From Naganishia liquefaciens (lineage: Eukaryota; Basidiomycota; Tremellomycetes; Filobasidiales; Filobasidiaceae): 64,000 bases of DNA. The DNA lies in contig BLZA01000043.1 in the NCBI GenBank assembly GCA_013423385.1, forward strand, positions 186,001 through 250,000, in the 5' to 3' direction. Made by a program: the position numbers and the translations under genes. Shown here in pieces: positions 37,435 through 49,478 of this stretch (positions within the stretch are counted from its first letter, which is position 1; each line of letters begins with the position of its first letter). Below the pieces are notes generated by a model, which searched no databases, had not been told where the DNA came from, and saw only the letters and a program-made list of their open reading frames with translations.

Positions 37435-39092
37435 ATGGCATCTGTCGTTACCTTGCCCTTCCAGCTCACCGCTCCCCCCGCCGAATGGTCCAAGCCCTCC
37501 ACGCAGGGCAAGATCTCTGGTAAGCTCGAGAGCGCTCAAGCGCGTGCCCATGACAGGCGTCTGATCGACCTCTATCAGCTCCCGTTCAGCGAACGCTCTA
37601 CCCCGCTGGACCTGCATACATCGCTGCCGCTCGACGACAGTTGCTCAACAGGACATTCGAACAGGATGACGAGGCGACGCACGAGCACCGAAAGGCTCAG
37701 GCTGACAAGGCCAAGAAGGAGCAGGGCGAGGAGTTGTACCCTGGTTTGGGAGAGGAGCAGGAGGATCCCGCGCTCTTGAGGCGAGACGCCAAGGAATGGA
37801 AGGTGGGTAGCGGAGGTAGGGTGAGAAAGTGCTTTGCTGATGGGGCTCGAAACAGAAACAAGACCACTACGCCGTCCTCGGTCTGCACCAGTACCGATAC
37901 ACTGCTACTGAAGACCAGATCCGAGTCGCTCGTGAGTAAAGTTTGGGAATTCTGGAACAATAACGACTCATTCTTTCACCTGACAGACCGACGAAAGGTT
38001 CTGCGACACCACCCGGACAAGAAGGCTTCCGGCTCATCGGGCACCAACGACGACAACTTCTTCAAGTGCATCCAAAAGGCCTTTGAGACTTTGCTCAACC
38101 CGGAAACCCGACGACAGTTTGACTCGGTCGACCCGGCTATCGAGGACCACGTTCCCAACGCCAAGTCGGTTTCCGCCGAGGAATACTGCTCCGTGTTTGG
38201 ACCGATCTTTGCGCGGGAGGCTCGATTCTCCAAGAAGCAGCCCGTTCCCAGCTTTGGCGATATGAACGCGTCCAAGCAAGAAGTCGAGTCGTTCTACGAC
38301 TTTTGGTACAACTTTGATTCGTGGCGAAGCTTCGAGGCCTTGGACAAGGAGGTCAACGAAGGCAGTGACTCGTAAGTCATACTTGCAATACCCGTTTGGC
38401 GCAACCGTGACTGATTCTCGCCGTACAGTCGAGATGAGAAGCGATACCAGGAAAAGAAGAACAAGGCCGAACGAGCAAGGCTCAAGAAGGAGGACAACAC
38501 CCGTCTCCGAGAAATGGTCGACATGGTCTTGGCCAATGACCCCCGAATCAAGCGAATCAAGGCCGAGGAAAAGGCCGCTCGAGAGGCCAAGAAGAAGGGC
38601 GGTGCGGCCGGTGGCAAGACCAAGCCTTTGACGCTTGCACAGAAGAAGGCCGAAGAGGCCAAGAAGGCGGAAGAGGCAAAGAAGGCTGCTGAAGAGGCCA
38701 AGGCCAAGGAGGCCGAAGAAAAGGTTCAGCGCGAGGCTGCAAAGAAAGCCCGAGATGCTGCCAAGAAGAACTTGAAAAAGTGGAAGAAGGTGAGTCGACG
38801 TGAACAGCCCGTGTAGGTATTCTTGAGACTGATTTTGCTCTTCTAGTCCGTCACCAACGTTGTTTCGGAATCCAACTACTTCCAGCCCGAGGGCACGACT
38901 CCTTCTGCCGCCACCGTCGAGAAGCAACTCACCGAGCTTGACACCTTGTTCGAGTTGCTCGAAGTCGACGAGTCGAAGGAGCTCAAGGAAGTCGTGGAAA
39001 AGGCCGGCAAGGGTGACGCTGCTCGAGATGCCATCAAGGCCAAGGCTAGCGTCGCGGCCGGCCGGGGCGGAAAGTTCGAGGAGTTCGCTTAG
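37435..39092 (+). CDS. ZUO1: Zuotin, ribosome-associated J-protein
   Basis: Zuotin pairs with the atypical Hsp70 Ssz1 in the ribosome-associated complex and stimulates Ssb on nascent chains. Six exons (37435-37519, 37579-37802, 37856-37931, 37987-38371, 38429-38789, 38847-39092) give 458 residues. The N-terminal PVQRTLYPAGPAYIAAARR is typical. The J-domain has YAVLGLHQYRYTATEDQIR and HHPDKKAS. A zuotin-homology domain follows (FGPIFAREARFSKKQPVPSFG). Then comes a very charged Lys/Glu/Ala helix (about residues 280-360) that contacts rRNA in yeast, and a short C-terminal helical bundle. The start at 37435 gives the expected N-terminus. Confidence 0.95.
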
Positions 39093-39562
39093 GGGTTGTA
39101 CGGTGTCATATAGACGGCTATCCTATACCGATTGCAAGTACGATCGTTTCCTTCAGCGGAGCACTCTCACATCGTAGCTATCCGGCGGGAAGAGCAATAT
39201 CTCAGCATGTCACATATGTATGCGATGGAGGCATCTTCGGCGAAGCCAGTTGACGATTTGGCAGCCGTCGGTAGTTTCGTACTCCGAAGGTATCGATCGT
39301 CATTGTTCTTATTGCTACAGGTTTCCAACTCTGAAGTTTGCTTAAAACAAGCATATCTAAATCTGACAGACAAATCGCGCATCAAGAGGGCTGAATCGCG
39401 CATTGAAAGGGCTATTGACAAGTGTATTTGGATCTTGATTGATATGCATTACAACTGCTCTATGCTGTTGGTATCAAGCGCTACAATTTAGCTTTGGACT
39501 TGGGTTGACCACCTGCCAGGGGCAACCAATGGTCAACCTTCTATGTAGTCGTACCATGCCAT
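39093..39562. other. Convergent 3' region with a short tandem repeat
   Basis: This gap holds the 3' ends of ZUO1 and the OYE-family gene. At 39373-39414 a 21-bp unit starting AATCGCGCAT occurs twice with a few changes. A 119-codon plus-strand frame crosses the region but has no motif. Confidence 0.55.
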
Positions 39563-41213
39563 CTATTCTGCCCTAGACTGACCATCGCCGGGGTATGCTT
39601 TGGTCTCCTGCTCTTCATGCGACTTGGTATCCTTGGTATCCTCTGCAGACTTCTTGCCTGTCAATACGGCTTCCAATTCTCGACACGTCTTTTCATCAGA
39701 CAAGTCGGGAACCGGCTTTCCGGTAGAGATGGCGCCAATCTGCAGGATTGCGAGTCCGGTAGAAAGCTGCGAGGCGCCCTTGTTGGGTCGTGCTCCCTGA
39801 GACTTGCGCGCGAGGATGTCACGGCAGAGGAAGGGTTCGGCACACAGAGGGCGTGCAAGTCCGACCATCTGTGTGGCGCCAGACTCGATGGCTTCGGCCA
39901 TGGCGTGGGCAGACTAAGATTTGAAAGTCAGTCTCATGCCGTGATAGTTGATGCGCAGCGAGGCACTTACTCGGAAACCACCGGTAACGCAAAGAACGGC
40001 CTTCTTCAATGATGGCCTGATCTGCTGCGCGAATTCGATAAAGTAGGCTTCACGCTTCTTGGTGGATTCTCGCTTGTGCTCAAAGGCCATTGACTCGTAG
40101 GTACCGCCGGACAGTTCGATCAGATCCAGACCGGCCTCTTCGAGCTGCTGGCACAGGATCTTGCTCTCATCACCGGTGAATCCGCCTTCTGAGAAACTGA
40201 GAGGACACGAGATGATCAGCTCATATGATACTTGTGACGGAGCCTTTGGCGTACTCGGAGCTGTTCAACTTCATGCTCAAGATAAACTTGGAGGTGTCCA
40301 CTCGCTTCTTGATTTCCTCGATAACTCGGAAGACGATTCGGCTCTTGTTCTCGAGGGAGCCGCCGTATTGATCGGTTCGCTTGTTGACTCGGGAAGACAG
40401 GAACTGCAGGACAATGAGACGGTCAGCACGAATACGATTTGCCAGACATCATTGAACATACCTGAGAGAGCAAGTAGCCGTGTGCGCCATGTAACTGCGC
40501 ACCGTCAGCCCCGGCCTTGTAGAGAACCTCGGCAGCAAATGCCCATCGATCAACGAGGTCGTCAATCTCCTCGATCGTCAATGGCCTGGGCTTGGCAAAA
40601 GTCATGCCTCCCATGGGAGGAGCCTGAACGTCGCTGGAAGAGACGGGGTGCTTGGTGACTTCCTCGCTGACTTGCCGACCGCCGTGGGTGAGCTGTCCGA
40701 TGCAGAGCATGCCGTGGGCCTTGCTGGCGGCGATGACGGGCTTGAAGGCTTCGACGGCGTCCCAGGACTGGAGGAGGCGGGTACTCAGCAATCATGTTTA
40801 GCAGAGCATTGAGTGGGACTGACGCTGGTCTTGTCAATGATGGCGTTCTTCTTGGCCTCGAGTCCTTCTCGGTGGACAGGAATGTTGCCCTGAAGAGTTG
40901 AGCGTGTCAGCGCGCACGATAGATAGTCTTCATTGACAACGCACTAGAACAATGGTTCCAATCTCGCCCTTGCCCCATTCCTCGTACAACTTGATGTATT
41001 CGGGAGTGGGCTTGCCGCGGGCATCGAGATCATTGTCGTCGTAGGTACACAGTCGTTCCGTCATAGCGGACTGGGGAAAGAGACAGATGATAAGCCAGCC
41101 TGTAAGAGCTGCGTCTACCATGCGTTACATACCTTGAGGAACCGGTTGGGAGCCTTCATCCCGTTGGGGAAGGTGATGGCTTCACCCAAGATTGCTGGAG
41201 CGTCAATGGCCAT
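39563..41213 (-). CDS. NADH:flavin oxidoreductase, Old Yellow Enzyme family
   Basis: This is an FMN-dependent ene-reductase-like enzyme; the natural substrate is unknown. Seven exons (41133-41213, 40945-41070, 40824-40889, 40462-40767, 40232-40403, 39971-40188, 39563-39913) give 439 residues. Family marks are MKAPNRFLKSAMTERL at the N-terminus (FMN-binding), GQLTHGGRQ, GAQLHGAHGYLLSQFLSS with the catalytic His pair, NKRTDQYGGSLENKSRIV, and ATQMVGLARPLCAEP for the FMN phosphate. These place it with the YqjM/NadA-like class rather than the yeast OYE2 class. The C-terminal 60 residues are charged and extra to the barrel. One donor is GTCAGT and another GTATCA, both weak but needed for the frame. 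Confidence 0.9.
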
Positions 41214-41979
41214 ATTAGATTAGAATATCTGATTCTTGTGATTATTTGACAGGTTGGTTAGGCAATTGCGTCGTATGTCTTCACGTCTTGTTTATGTACA
41301 AGTAGGCCAAGGGCGGTAACAATCTTGGATATTTCGGTGGAAGATGGTTTGTAATATGGATGACGCATCTCATCGATCGTCGCCCTCCACCCGGTTCGAT
41401 TCGCCCGGAAGCTGTCGTTGCCGGCGGCTTTCGATTGCAAAGAGCTGCAATGCAAAGTGTCCAGGGGACGTGCGGGAAGACGGTTTCAAGTTCTATTCTG
41501 TTTCCATGCGGAGATCCTCGGTAGCATTGACAAAATTTACTAAAGTCTATGGAAGGGCGTGACTTTATAGAAAGACCTGCTGCCGCGATGCGCTCCGCGT
41601 CGCTCCCAATAGTATCCCTTTGCATTCATATTCTTCGACCGTCAAACCCGCCGAGGCAGAGCAGCAGGTCGTTACTTTCGCATCTTGTATCGTGCAAAGG
41701 ATTTCTGCTTATAGTTTCCCGGCCTCGATGTCATGTCGCAAACGACCATTGGGATGAACATGAGCCACTCAGCGACGAAACTCGTACGGTGTTATGAGCA
41801 GCACCAGGTCACGTGCACTTCGCATCGATCGAACGGCCGCCGAAACGCGCTATGGCAGGTCCATGGCTCGCACCGCGACTGGCCTCCGGGATTGAATGCA
41901 TTGTGTTTACCTTGTGAGAAGTGTCCGTACTCTGATCCGAAATCCATCAGCCCGCCTGCCGAAAGACATTTCGCCAGAT
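41214..41979. other. Divergent intergenic region
   Basis: It contains the promoters of the OYE-family gene (minus) and ARP4 (plus). A 114-codon minus-strand and a 115-codon plus-strand open frame lie here without motifs or splice partners. The plus one overlaps the ARP4 first exon out of frame. Confidence 0.5.
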
Positions 41980-44061
41980 ATGAATCCTTTGACGTATGGA
42001 GGAGGTGCGTATGCCAACACGCCATAGTCTTCATCGGCTTATCACCTTTCATGTTGCAGATGAAGTCTCCGCATTGGTGATTGATATCGGAACACAGACT
42101 ACGCGAGCTGGATACGCCGGCGAAGAAATTCCTAGATGCGTGATTCCCACCGCTTACGGCTATGTCGAGACCGACGTCGAGGAGCCGGTAGATATCAACG
42201 GGAAAACGCCGATCGCAGATGGGGCGTCCGCGGATGCACCAACCGCAGTTACGGGACAGGAGGATGCTCAGGCTGTCGAGCCTGAGGTTCCGGATGCGGA
42301 GAAACTGCAAGATGAGAAGAGACAGGAGGTCGCGGATAAGGATGACGCAATGGAGGGGATAGAAGGTCCGAAAGAGCAAGCAGAGAACTCCAACAAGGAA
42401 GGGACAGCTGCCAAAGAAGCAACGACGGCTGATGCCGTGATGGCTTCCGAGGACGACCGACTGCCGCCTTCCGAGCGTCAACGGCAGGGGTCCGCGCCCG
42501 TCTCAGCCGAGCAGGGTGCCAGCAAGGGGGACAACCGGCCATCAACGAAGAAGATCAGACAGAAGAGGTATTACGTGGGCGAGGAGGGTGTCAACGTTTG
42601 GCGAGCAGGTATGGAAGTTGGAAGCATGATGACTGATGGAATTAGTGAGTGAAACTTTGGCCGCTTCGCGGACGCGGCCTCCTACTGAGCGTTGTCCCGT
42701 TTCAGTAACGGATGCCGAGCCGCTGCCACATCTTCTGTCTCACATCCTTCACGACAAGCTTGGCGTAGATCCCTCGGATCATCCGCTGATGGTGACGGAA
42801 CCAGCGTGGAACACACCTCGCGCAAGGGAAATGTTGGCCGAGATTGCGTTTGAGGGAGAGGGTGTTCCGGCGTTCTATGTTGCCTGCAATGCTGTGCTTT
42901 CCGCGTATGTCTGCAGGCGAATCTCTTCAGCTTCTTATTGATTCTGATACATGACAACAGCTTCTCGGCAGGAAAGTCAACCGCTCTGATAGTCGACATT
43001 GGACAAGATCTCGTCAGCGTGGTCCCTATCTGTGAGGGTTATGCAATCAGGGCGGGTAAGCAGGGACACGTTTCAACGGAGAACATTCCGCTGATGCATC
43101 GGATCTCCCTTTTAGGAACGATGCGACAGCCGCTCAGCAACACGCTTTTGGAGGCTCAGATCGAATCGTCATTGAAGCAATCAAATTCCAACGTCACCTT
43201 TACACCGCATCACTTTGTGAAAGGACGCGTTCCCGTGCCGCTCGATCAGCCGCCCCAATTCACGCTCGATCAATCACGGATAGACAAAACTTCATCGTCA
43301 TGGAGGCAATATGCAGAGCGTAGGGTCGTGCAGGATTGGAAGGAGTCGGTTTGCGAGGTATCGCCGTTCCCGTACGATCCGCAGTAAGTCGTTCCTCTTG
43401 TTGTGGTGACGGCGTCTGATCCTCTGGCGTTTCACCAGGAGTACCTTGAACAGGCAGTCCAAGTTCTATGAGTTCCCTAACGGTTATAACCATTATTACG
43501 GCATGGAACGTTATCAGTTGCCGGAAATGCTCTTCCGTCCAGAGGCTTTCATCGATAAAGTGAGTTTAACAGCCCGACCGTCGATACCCAATCTGATGTT
43601 CGAGCTCGCCAGAATGTTCACATCCCGTCATCTCTAAGCAAAGTACCAGACTCAGAGACATCTCGAAGCCTGAACCGTCTGGTCGGTTTAGCAGATTTGG
43701 TACACAACGCCATCTTCCAGCTGGATGTCGATCAGCGCGCTGCCTTGCTTCAAAACATTGTCGTCATCGGCGGAGGCAGCTTCATCCCTGGTCTTACCGA
43801 TCGATTGAACTTCGAACTGGCACAGAGGATTCCAGGCAGCAAGATCAAGATTCACAGTCCTGGAAATGCCATCGAGAGAAAGTATTCGGCTTGGTTGGGA
43901 GGCAGTATCTTGGCTAGTTTGGGAACGTTCCATCAACTATGGGTGGGCCAGGATGAGTGGAAAGAGCACGGTCCGAACATTTTGCGTCAACGTGAGTGCT
44001 TGTGTAGTTTTGCTTACAGAAGGTGTTGCTCAACTTCTCCGTTTCTCTAGGATGCAAGTAA
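41980..44061 (+). CDS. ARP4: Actin-related protein Arp4
   Basis: Arp4 is shared by the INO80, SWR1 and NuA4 chromatin complexes. Seven exons (41980-42004, 42060-42644, 42706-42904, 42961-43383, 43439-43559, 43613-43991, 44051-44061) give 580 residues. The actin fold starts MNPLTYGGDEVSALVIDIG with TQTTRAGYAGEEIP. Later come LMVTEPAWNTPRAREML, STALIVDIGQDLVSVVP and NIVVIGGGSFIPG, and the protein ends in RCK. A 130-residue acidic and Gln/Glu-rich insertion (about residues 55-185) separates the first strands from KRYYVGEEG; such inserts occur in fungal Arp4 but this one is long. The first coding exon is 25 nt and the last is 11 nt. Confidence 0.92.
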
Positions 44062-44448
44062 GCCCTGAGAAGACGAGAAGGCGATGAAGCAGAAGCGAAG
44101 GGAGAAGCATCCGATGCATGTTGTATGGTTATATATCGGCTGTCGCTCCTTGTGTGTACGGCTGCGAAGTCGAGCGCGAGGGATATTTCATATCAAGGTC
44201 TTCGCTTGCTGCACCCAAGTTCCTCGTACGGAGTCGACATCACGAAGTACCGTGGCTTGAACAGGAACTTTCAAGATATTTCGCTTTGTCCGCGTTTCAG
44301 CTTGCTTCCGCCGATTGCTCAATCGAATCAACGCGTGATGTGGTGGGTGGCAAGGGTTGGATAGGAGACAGGCAGCGTGATATGAATGGTGATTTGATGA
44401 ATAAAAGCCGGAGCTTCGAATGGGCACTTGTCATCTCAAGCTATCATA
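44062..44448. other. Intergenic, promoter of the next gene
   Basis: This 0.39-kb gap separates two co-oriented genes. A 181-codon open frame crosses into the next gene out of frame and is taken as chance. ATAAAAG near 44402 could be a TATA-like element. Confidence 0.45.
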
Positions 44449-47400
44449 ATGTCGCATCATCCTCCATCGCCGCCTCTGACACCCGCTCAAGCTCCTCACG
44501 CGTACGATCGACCGCCCAGATCAACGGTAGATTCAGCTCGCAAGCAGGAACTTCTGACAAAGCTGAAGGCTCCTGTGATTGGCCAAGCTTCAAAACCGCC
44601 CATCTTCAAGATTCCAGCTCTGCCAGCGGCAGCTTCCACAAACAGATTTTCCACACACGATGATGTCCGTGCGAATTCGGCAGCTCTTGCAGTACACATC
44701 AACCCATCAGCGGTCGCTCAGCGTGCAGCTTGCATCTCGAAAACGGTTCAAGAAGTAGCGGCTAACCCCACGAATTTCCAGTCCAAAGCCATGACTGGAG
44801 CGCCATTGCCAGGCACAGTTCACCCTCAGTCTCCGCTACCTCGATCGACGCCCAAAACGAGCATTCCCCAAATCTCGGAAGATGAGGCGATCGCTCGAGA
44901 GTTCAGCTACCAGACGGCAGAAGAGATTGATTTGCATAAGCGAGTGAACAAGCATGTGAACGGATATCTCAAGAAAACATGTGGTGTCGAAGGAGGAGCC
45001 AAGGCCTACACGGAGGCGGAGGCGTCCAAGGTGGGCTCAAACCATATTATGTTGATAAAAGGGTCTTATGGCCGAACAAAGATCCTCGCGCAAATCACTC
45101 CTCTCGATCTTTCCATGTACCCAGAGGTCTTCGAACCAGCGGAGACTGATCAACTCGCCAAGTACTTGAATCAACGAAGAAACTTGCTCGAGGAATTTCA
45201 AAGATCACTGATGCCCGTTCCACCGCTTCCCCTCCTGCCTCCATCCACTTCGCGAGCTTCAGAAGTAACGACCGCTAGAGAAAGAGGGCAAAGATTTCTG
45301 GAATGGGGAATCCAGGGCGTCGCAAGTCGCGACAGACTGGTCATTTCGAAATCGGATTTGCAAGTCATCAAGGCTGAAGTCACAAGTATTCGGAAAGCGA
45401 TGGCTCAGGCCGGACTGTCAAGAGGTTCAGCTGCCGGATGCAGTCTGGTTGCTACCGAAAAGGAAGAATCTCTCCTATCACGCTCATCTATCAGGAAGGC
45501 CCCCCGATTTCCTCATCAACCATCAAGAAATCCAGCTTCCTGCGAAATCGAATCGTCACAGATCGGTGAATCTCGAGCGTTGAAGAACTCATGTAAAAGC
45601 TTTGCAGATGTCGTTCAGAGATTCGGAATGACGGCTATACCGATGGCTGAGCAAGATGATGATCCTTTCAAGCTGTTTACAAGGGTGAAGTCGATGAAAA
45701 CATGGTGAGTGAAACCATTAATGGAAGAACGACAGGTGTCCAATACGGTGTTCACACCTTTAATCGCTTGCTTTCCAGCGACTTCACTTTAAAGATCACG
45801 CCGAAGGACGCGGAGACGATCAGGCAGGAGATACGCAGATTGAAAGTCCTGAGAGAAACCTCCACTCAGCAGCGTCTGAAGCAGTATCTTCTGCAGCCCT
45901 TGTCTTTGGGACAGCTTGACGCACAAGTTGAGTTTTCGCACTTCTCTGTTTCGACATGCCTAACAATAGTTGCGTGATATCTAGTCAGAGGAACAGCTTC
46001 GACTTTCCCCTCCCATTCAAGCGCTCAAAACCAGACCACTCCATGAGGCCGGACCCAAAGCTCCTCCCACATCGCAGACCGAGCCTTCCTTTACTATAGC
46101 AAATGACGTCTGCGAAGTCAAAGCCTTCCTGGGTGAAGGATATCCTGTCGGATCCCTTTATGCAGGAAGGAATTTTGCCCTATCGGAGCCTCGTACTCCA
46201 CCTCCAGCGAACCTTTTGTCGACAGTGGGTCCCATGTCCCCGGACGAGCGAGAAACAGGGGAATTTTTCACATGTTTGGGTGAGGTTTGGAAGGTCATCA
46301 AGGGTCTCGGTCTAGTACCCACTTATCTGCGTCGTTTCACTTTAGATAGCACCCCTACCCTTGCTTTGTCAAGCACTTCTGCGGAAGGCAATCTGTCATC
46401 CTCTCTACATTCCTCCCCCGTCCGCATACAAAGACCTGTTGTCTCGCCTAAGCGGGAGCCCGGCGTCCTGGCTGAGCAGGAGGCGCTCGGTGAGTCCTAC
46501 CTTTCACCCGGTCTCCCGACCGCACTCCTGATGCGGGCATCGTACTACAGAAATTCCCTTGCCATCGCTCAAACAAGTTTATGGCGAAAGTCGAAACCTG
46601 AAAGACAGCCACTTCGTTTCCTCCATGTCGAAGTTCCCGCTTTCAGAACATTCTAGCTCTCCGCTTAGATTGCTGCTGCCTGAACAGATGCCACCTGGAG
46701 GGAACCCAGAAGCGCTTTCAATAGACGAACAGCCGACCTTAAAAATTGACGATTCCGCGAAGTATCCCCAGTCTCTCTTTGATCCTCCGTCTTTCGATGG
46801 GATACCAGGCTACATGCCGGGTAAGCAGCGATTATGAGTGCGCCAAGAAAGACCCAGACCTGATGAGTGTACCCAACCGTCTAGTCCCTCGCTTGCCCCG
46901 CAAAGTGACGTTTTGTCATACAGAGAATGCGTCCTCAAGACTCCCGACGTCTCTTAGGGAATTATTGCTCGAAAAGGACGAGAAGTCAGTCAAAATCATT
47001 GGCGCGATCAAGAGGTGCGACGGTCTGCAGAGCTTGACCTATTCTGTCAGTACCTTCTATCAAGCAGGCTGGCCTCCTCATGTATCACCGCAGCTTACGC
47101 ACATTTCAACGATGCTCAGCTGAATTGGAGGTAAGCGTCTTTCTGAACCTGCATGGATGGACAGGTTAACATCCGCTGGTTGGGTGGCAGTGTCACGCCA
47201 GGGGCAGAAGATACGCTCACCATTCAGAAACTATGTTCGCCCCCTCTTATCGCTTCCCCCATAGCACTCGAAATGGAAGACGTTTCGTATAGGTCGAAGG
47301 CGTGGCCTTGCACACAATTGCCTGCCACGGATCTGAAAGATTTTGAGTCCCCGATAATCCCGCGAGCAGAGATAAAGACAAAAATGGCGATAGCATCCCC

Positions 47401-49170
47401 ACTGATCGATGCAATTCCCAATCCGGACTCGCTTCAGGCTCTCGGACATGCAGAATTGCCCATACCCCCCGACGTCGGCGTGACGGTCAAGCGACGGAAA
47501 ATCGATACAGAGACTGGGCGTGGATCTAAATCTCCCCGAATCGCAAATGTGGATGGCTTTGTGGCTAAAAATTCCGAAAATGCTGGGATTGTGAACGAAT
47601 TCGACAGTCCTCAGACCGTGTTCCATTCGGAATGCGTCACAGGCGATGTCACTCAAGCGGATGAAGAAGTCATCTCGCGCTTTCTGCCTGCGTATCTGCG
47701 AATACCCGCGACTGTGTCTGAAACTTCGCAACCTCATGTCACGTCAGCTCTGAATCAATTTCTCGTTGGCAGGCTAAAATCTTCCGCTTTACAAAACACT
47801 CAAGACATCTATCAGGAAGATCGCCATTCCAAACTTTCCGATCCTGCATTAGCAAAGCATAGTCACCCGCTACTGCCGGAACCAGGATTCACCGGACCTC
47901 CTCAGACGACGCAAAAAGAACCTCCGAGCAATCCCCCGGAGGTGACTCATGCGATAGCTTGTATCCGAGAGGATTCTGCAACGTTGAATGCCATTCCGAT
48001 CATGGCCAACAGTGAAATCTACAACAAGCGACCTCTGATATGCGCATTGCATCACCTCAACATTCACCTGCATGGCCATGACTCGCTCGAAGTTGACTTC
48101 ATACTAAATCCTCGGACTGGATGCCTGTATATACCCCTCGCTTCATTGCCTTCGACCATGGAACAGCTTCTCGACAAAGCAATGAAACTGACTTCAAGGT
48201 TTGAGCATCTTATCTTCGTCTTTGCCCTCTATCCCGAGACTCGTAATAATTTGAAAACCGTAATTCCGCCAAATCCTTGGAGCAAAGCTGTACAAGACTC
48301 TTTCAACAACTTTAAAGGCCGGCTTGGACGACGAATTGCTTTGCAATTCACAGATGCTCAAAAAAGTCCAGCTTATCATCAAGTGGACTTGTATTTTTCC
48401 GATAACGCAACGACGTTAGCTGCGCTGTTGCGTTTGGAGATGGAGAAATCACAGATGCCTTTCGCTCCTGCCGATTTTGCCGAATGGACAACAGCTTTCA
48501 GTGAGCGTTCGAGAGAATGGCTTGCGAGTGACGTTACAGCGGTGGGCGATATTTATCAAATGAATGGGAACTTGCGCTGACCTGTCCCATTCGAAGGAGA
48601 CACTGTCCATCCGAGAAGGTCTGGAACTTAATACCGCCGCCGCTCAATACATTTCCGAAATATATGGCCCGGAGCGTTTTCTCGAAGACATGAGATCGGA
48701 TCATGTGGACGACGGCGAGCTGGCAGAAGTGTTAGGTGTTTGGCAACTAGTAAGTTGGGTCGGACACTCCGTTGGACGTCTTACCTAACTCTTTGCGATC
48801 TGCCCGATAACAGCGCAGGACCCGGGATTTGATACGTGGGAGAGAGCTGTGCATCGAAAGAGAGTCAGAAGACATCGAAGTCTGCGACTCCGAAGCCATC
48901 AATCAAGGGTTTGGTTTAGGTCCAGTCAGTCAAACGGTGCCACGAGGGTGTTTGATGGACTCTCCCGGTACCGACTTTGAAGTCCGCATCGCGGCCGACG
49001 AAGAAGGTTTTGGATATGATGATTTGGCCGGCAACGGGCTTCTCTTCCGCAAAGATTTTTCTACATCATCGCCGACCGGGCCCTTGCTTGGTGAAGGCTT
49101 TGAAGATGAAGACGAGCTGCATCAGAATTGGGGTTCCAATTGTGACAATCGCATATTCGCGCAAGAGTGA
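44449..49170 (+). CDS. Large protein, possible ZIP2/SHOC1-like meiotic factor with inactive XPF fold
   Basis: Nine exons (44449-45704, 45779-45926, 45985-46489, 46551-46820, 46885-47049, 47094-47130, 47191-48541, 48597-48749, 48814-49170) join in frame to 1,413 residues. The N-terminal 450 residues are Pro/Ser-rich with a helical part. Near residue 1,090 SLEVDFILNPRTGCLYIPL, followed about 40 residues later by HLIFVFALYPE, resembles the core strands of an XPF/ERCC4 nuclease fold without its ERKxxxD catalytic motif. LELNTAAAQYISEIYGPERF (about residue 1,254) fits a helix-hairpin-helix. This order is that of ZIP2/SHOC1, which promotes meiotic crossovers together with Spo16. The assignment is inference from motifs; the gene structure itself is firm. 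Alternatives are another XPF-fold scaffold or an unrelated protein. Confidence 0.5.
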
Positions 49171-49478
49171 CCTCCCGCCACTCGATCGACACTGGTTATT
49201 CTCATGGCATACCTCATTGGTGGACGACACGATTCGCCATCTGCTGCGATCTGTAGGAAATTGACGGAAATTGAAGGAAGTTGATGGACAGATGATATTT
49301 GATGGGACACATGATATTTGATAGCAGGTTTTAGACACTGCATACAAGAGAAGCGTCCTGGCACCTTGCAGTTTTGCCAGGTGACCATCACCTGAAGGAC
49401 AAAAATCTGCATAGCAGGAGATATTCGATAGCCAGCGGATACCCTGGAACCGCAATGCTAAAGATAAGGAAAACACGT
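49171..49478. other. Convergent 3' region with short AT-rich repeats
   Basis: Between two converging genes. ATGATATTTGAT occurs twice near 49290-49325, preceded by three GGAAnTTGA-like units. These may simply be 3' UTR sequence. Confidence 0.5.

Noticed and set aside
41733-42080. Upstream start for ARP4 at 41733
   Set aside because: The frame is not that of Arp4. The 25-nt exon from 41980 with its intron gives the family's true N-terminus.
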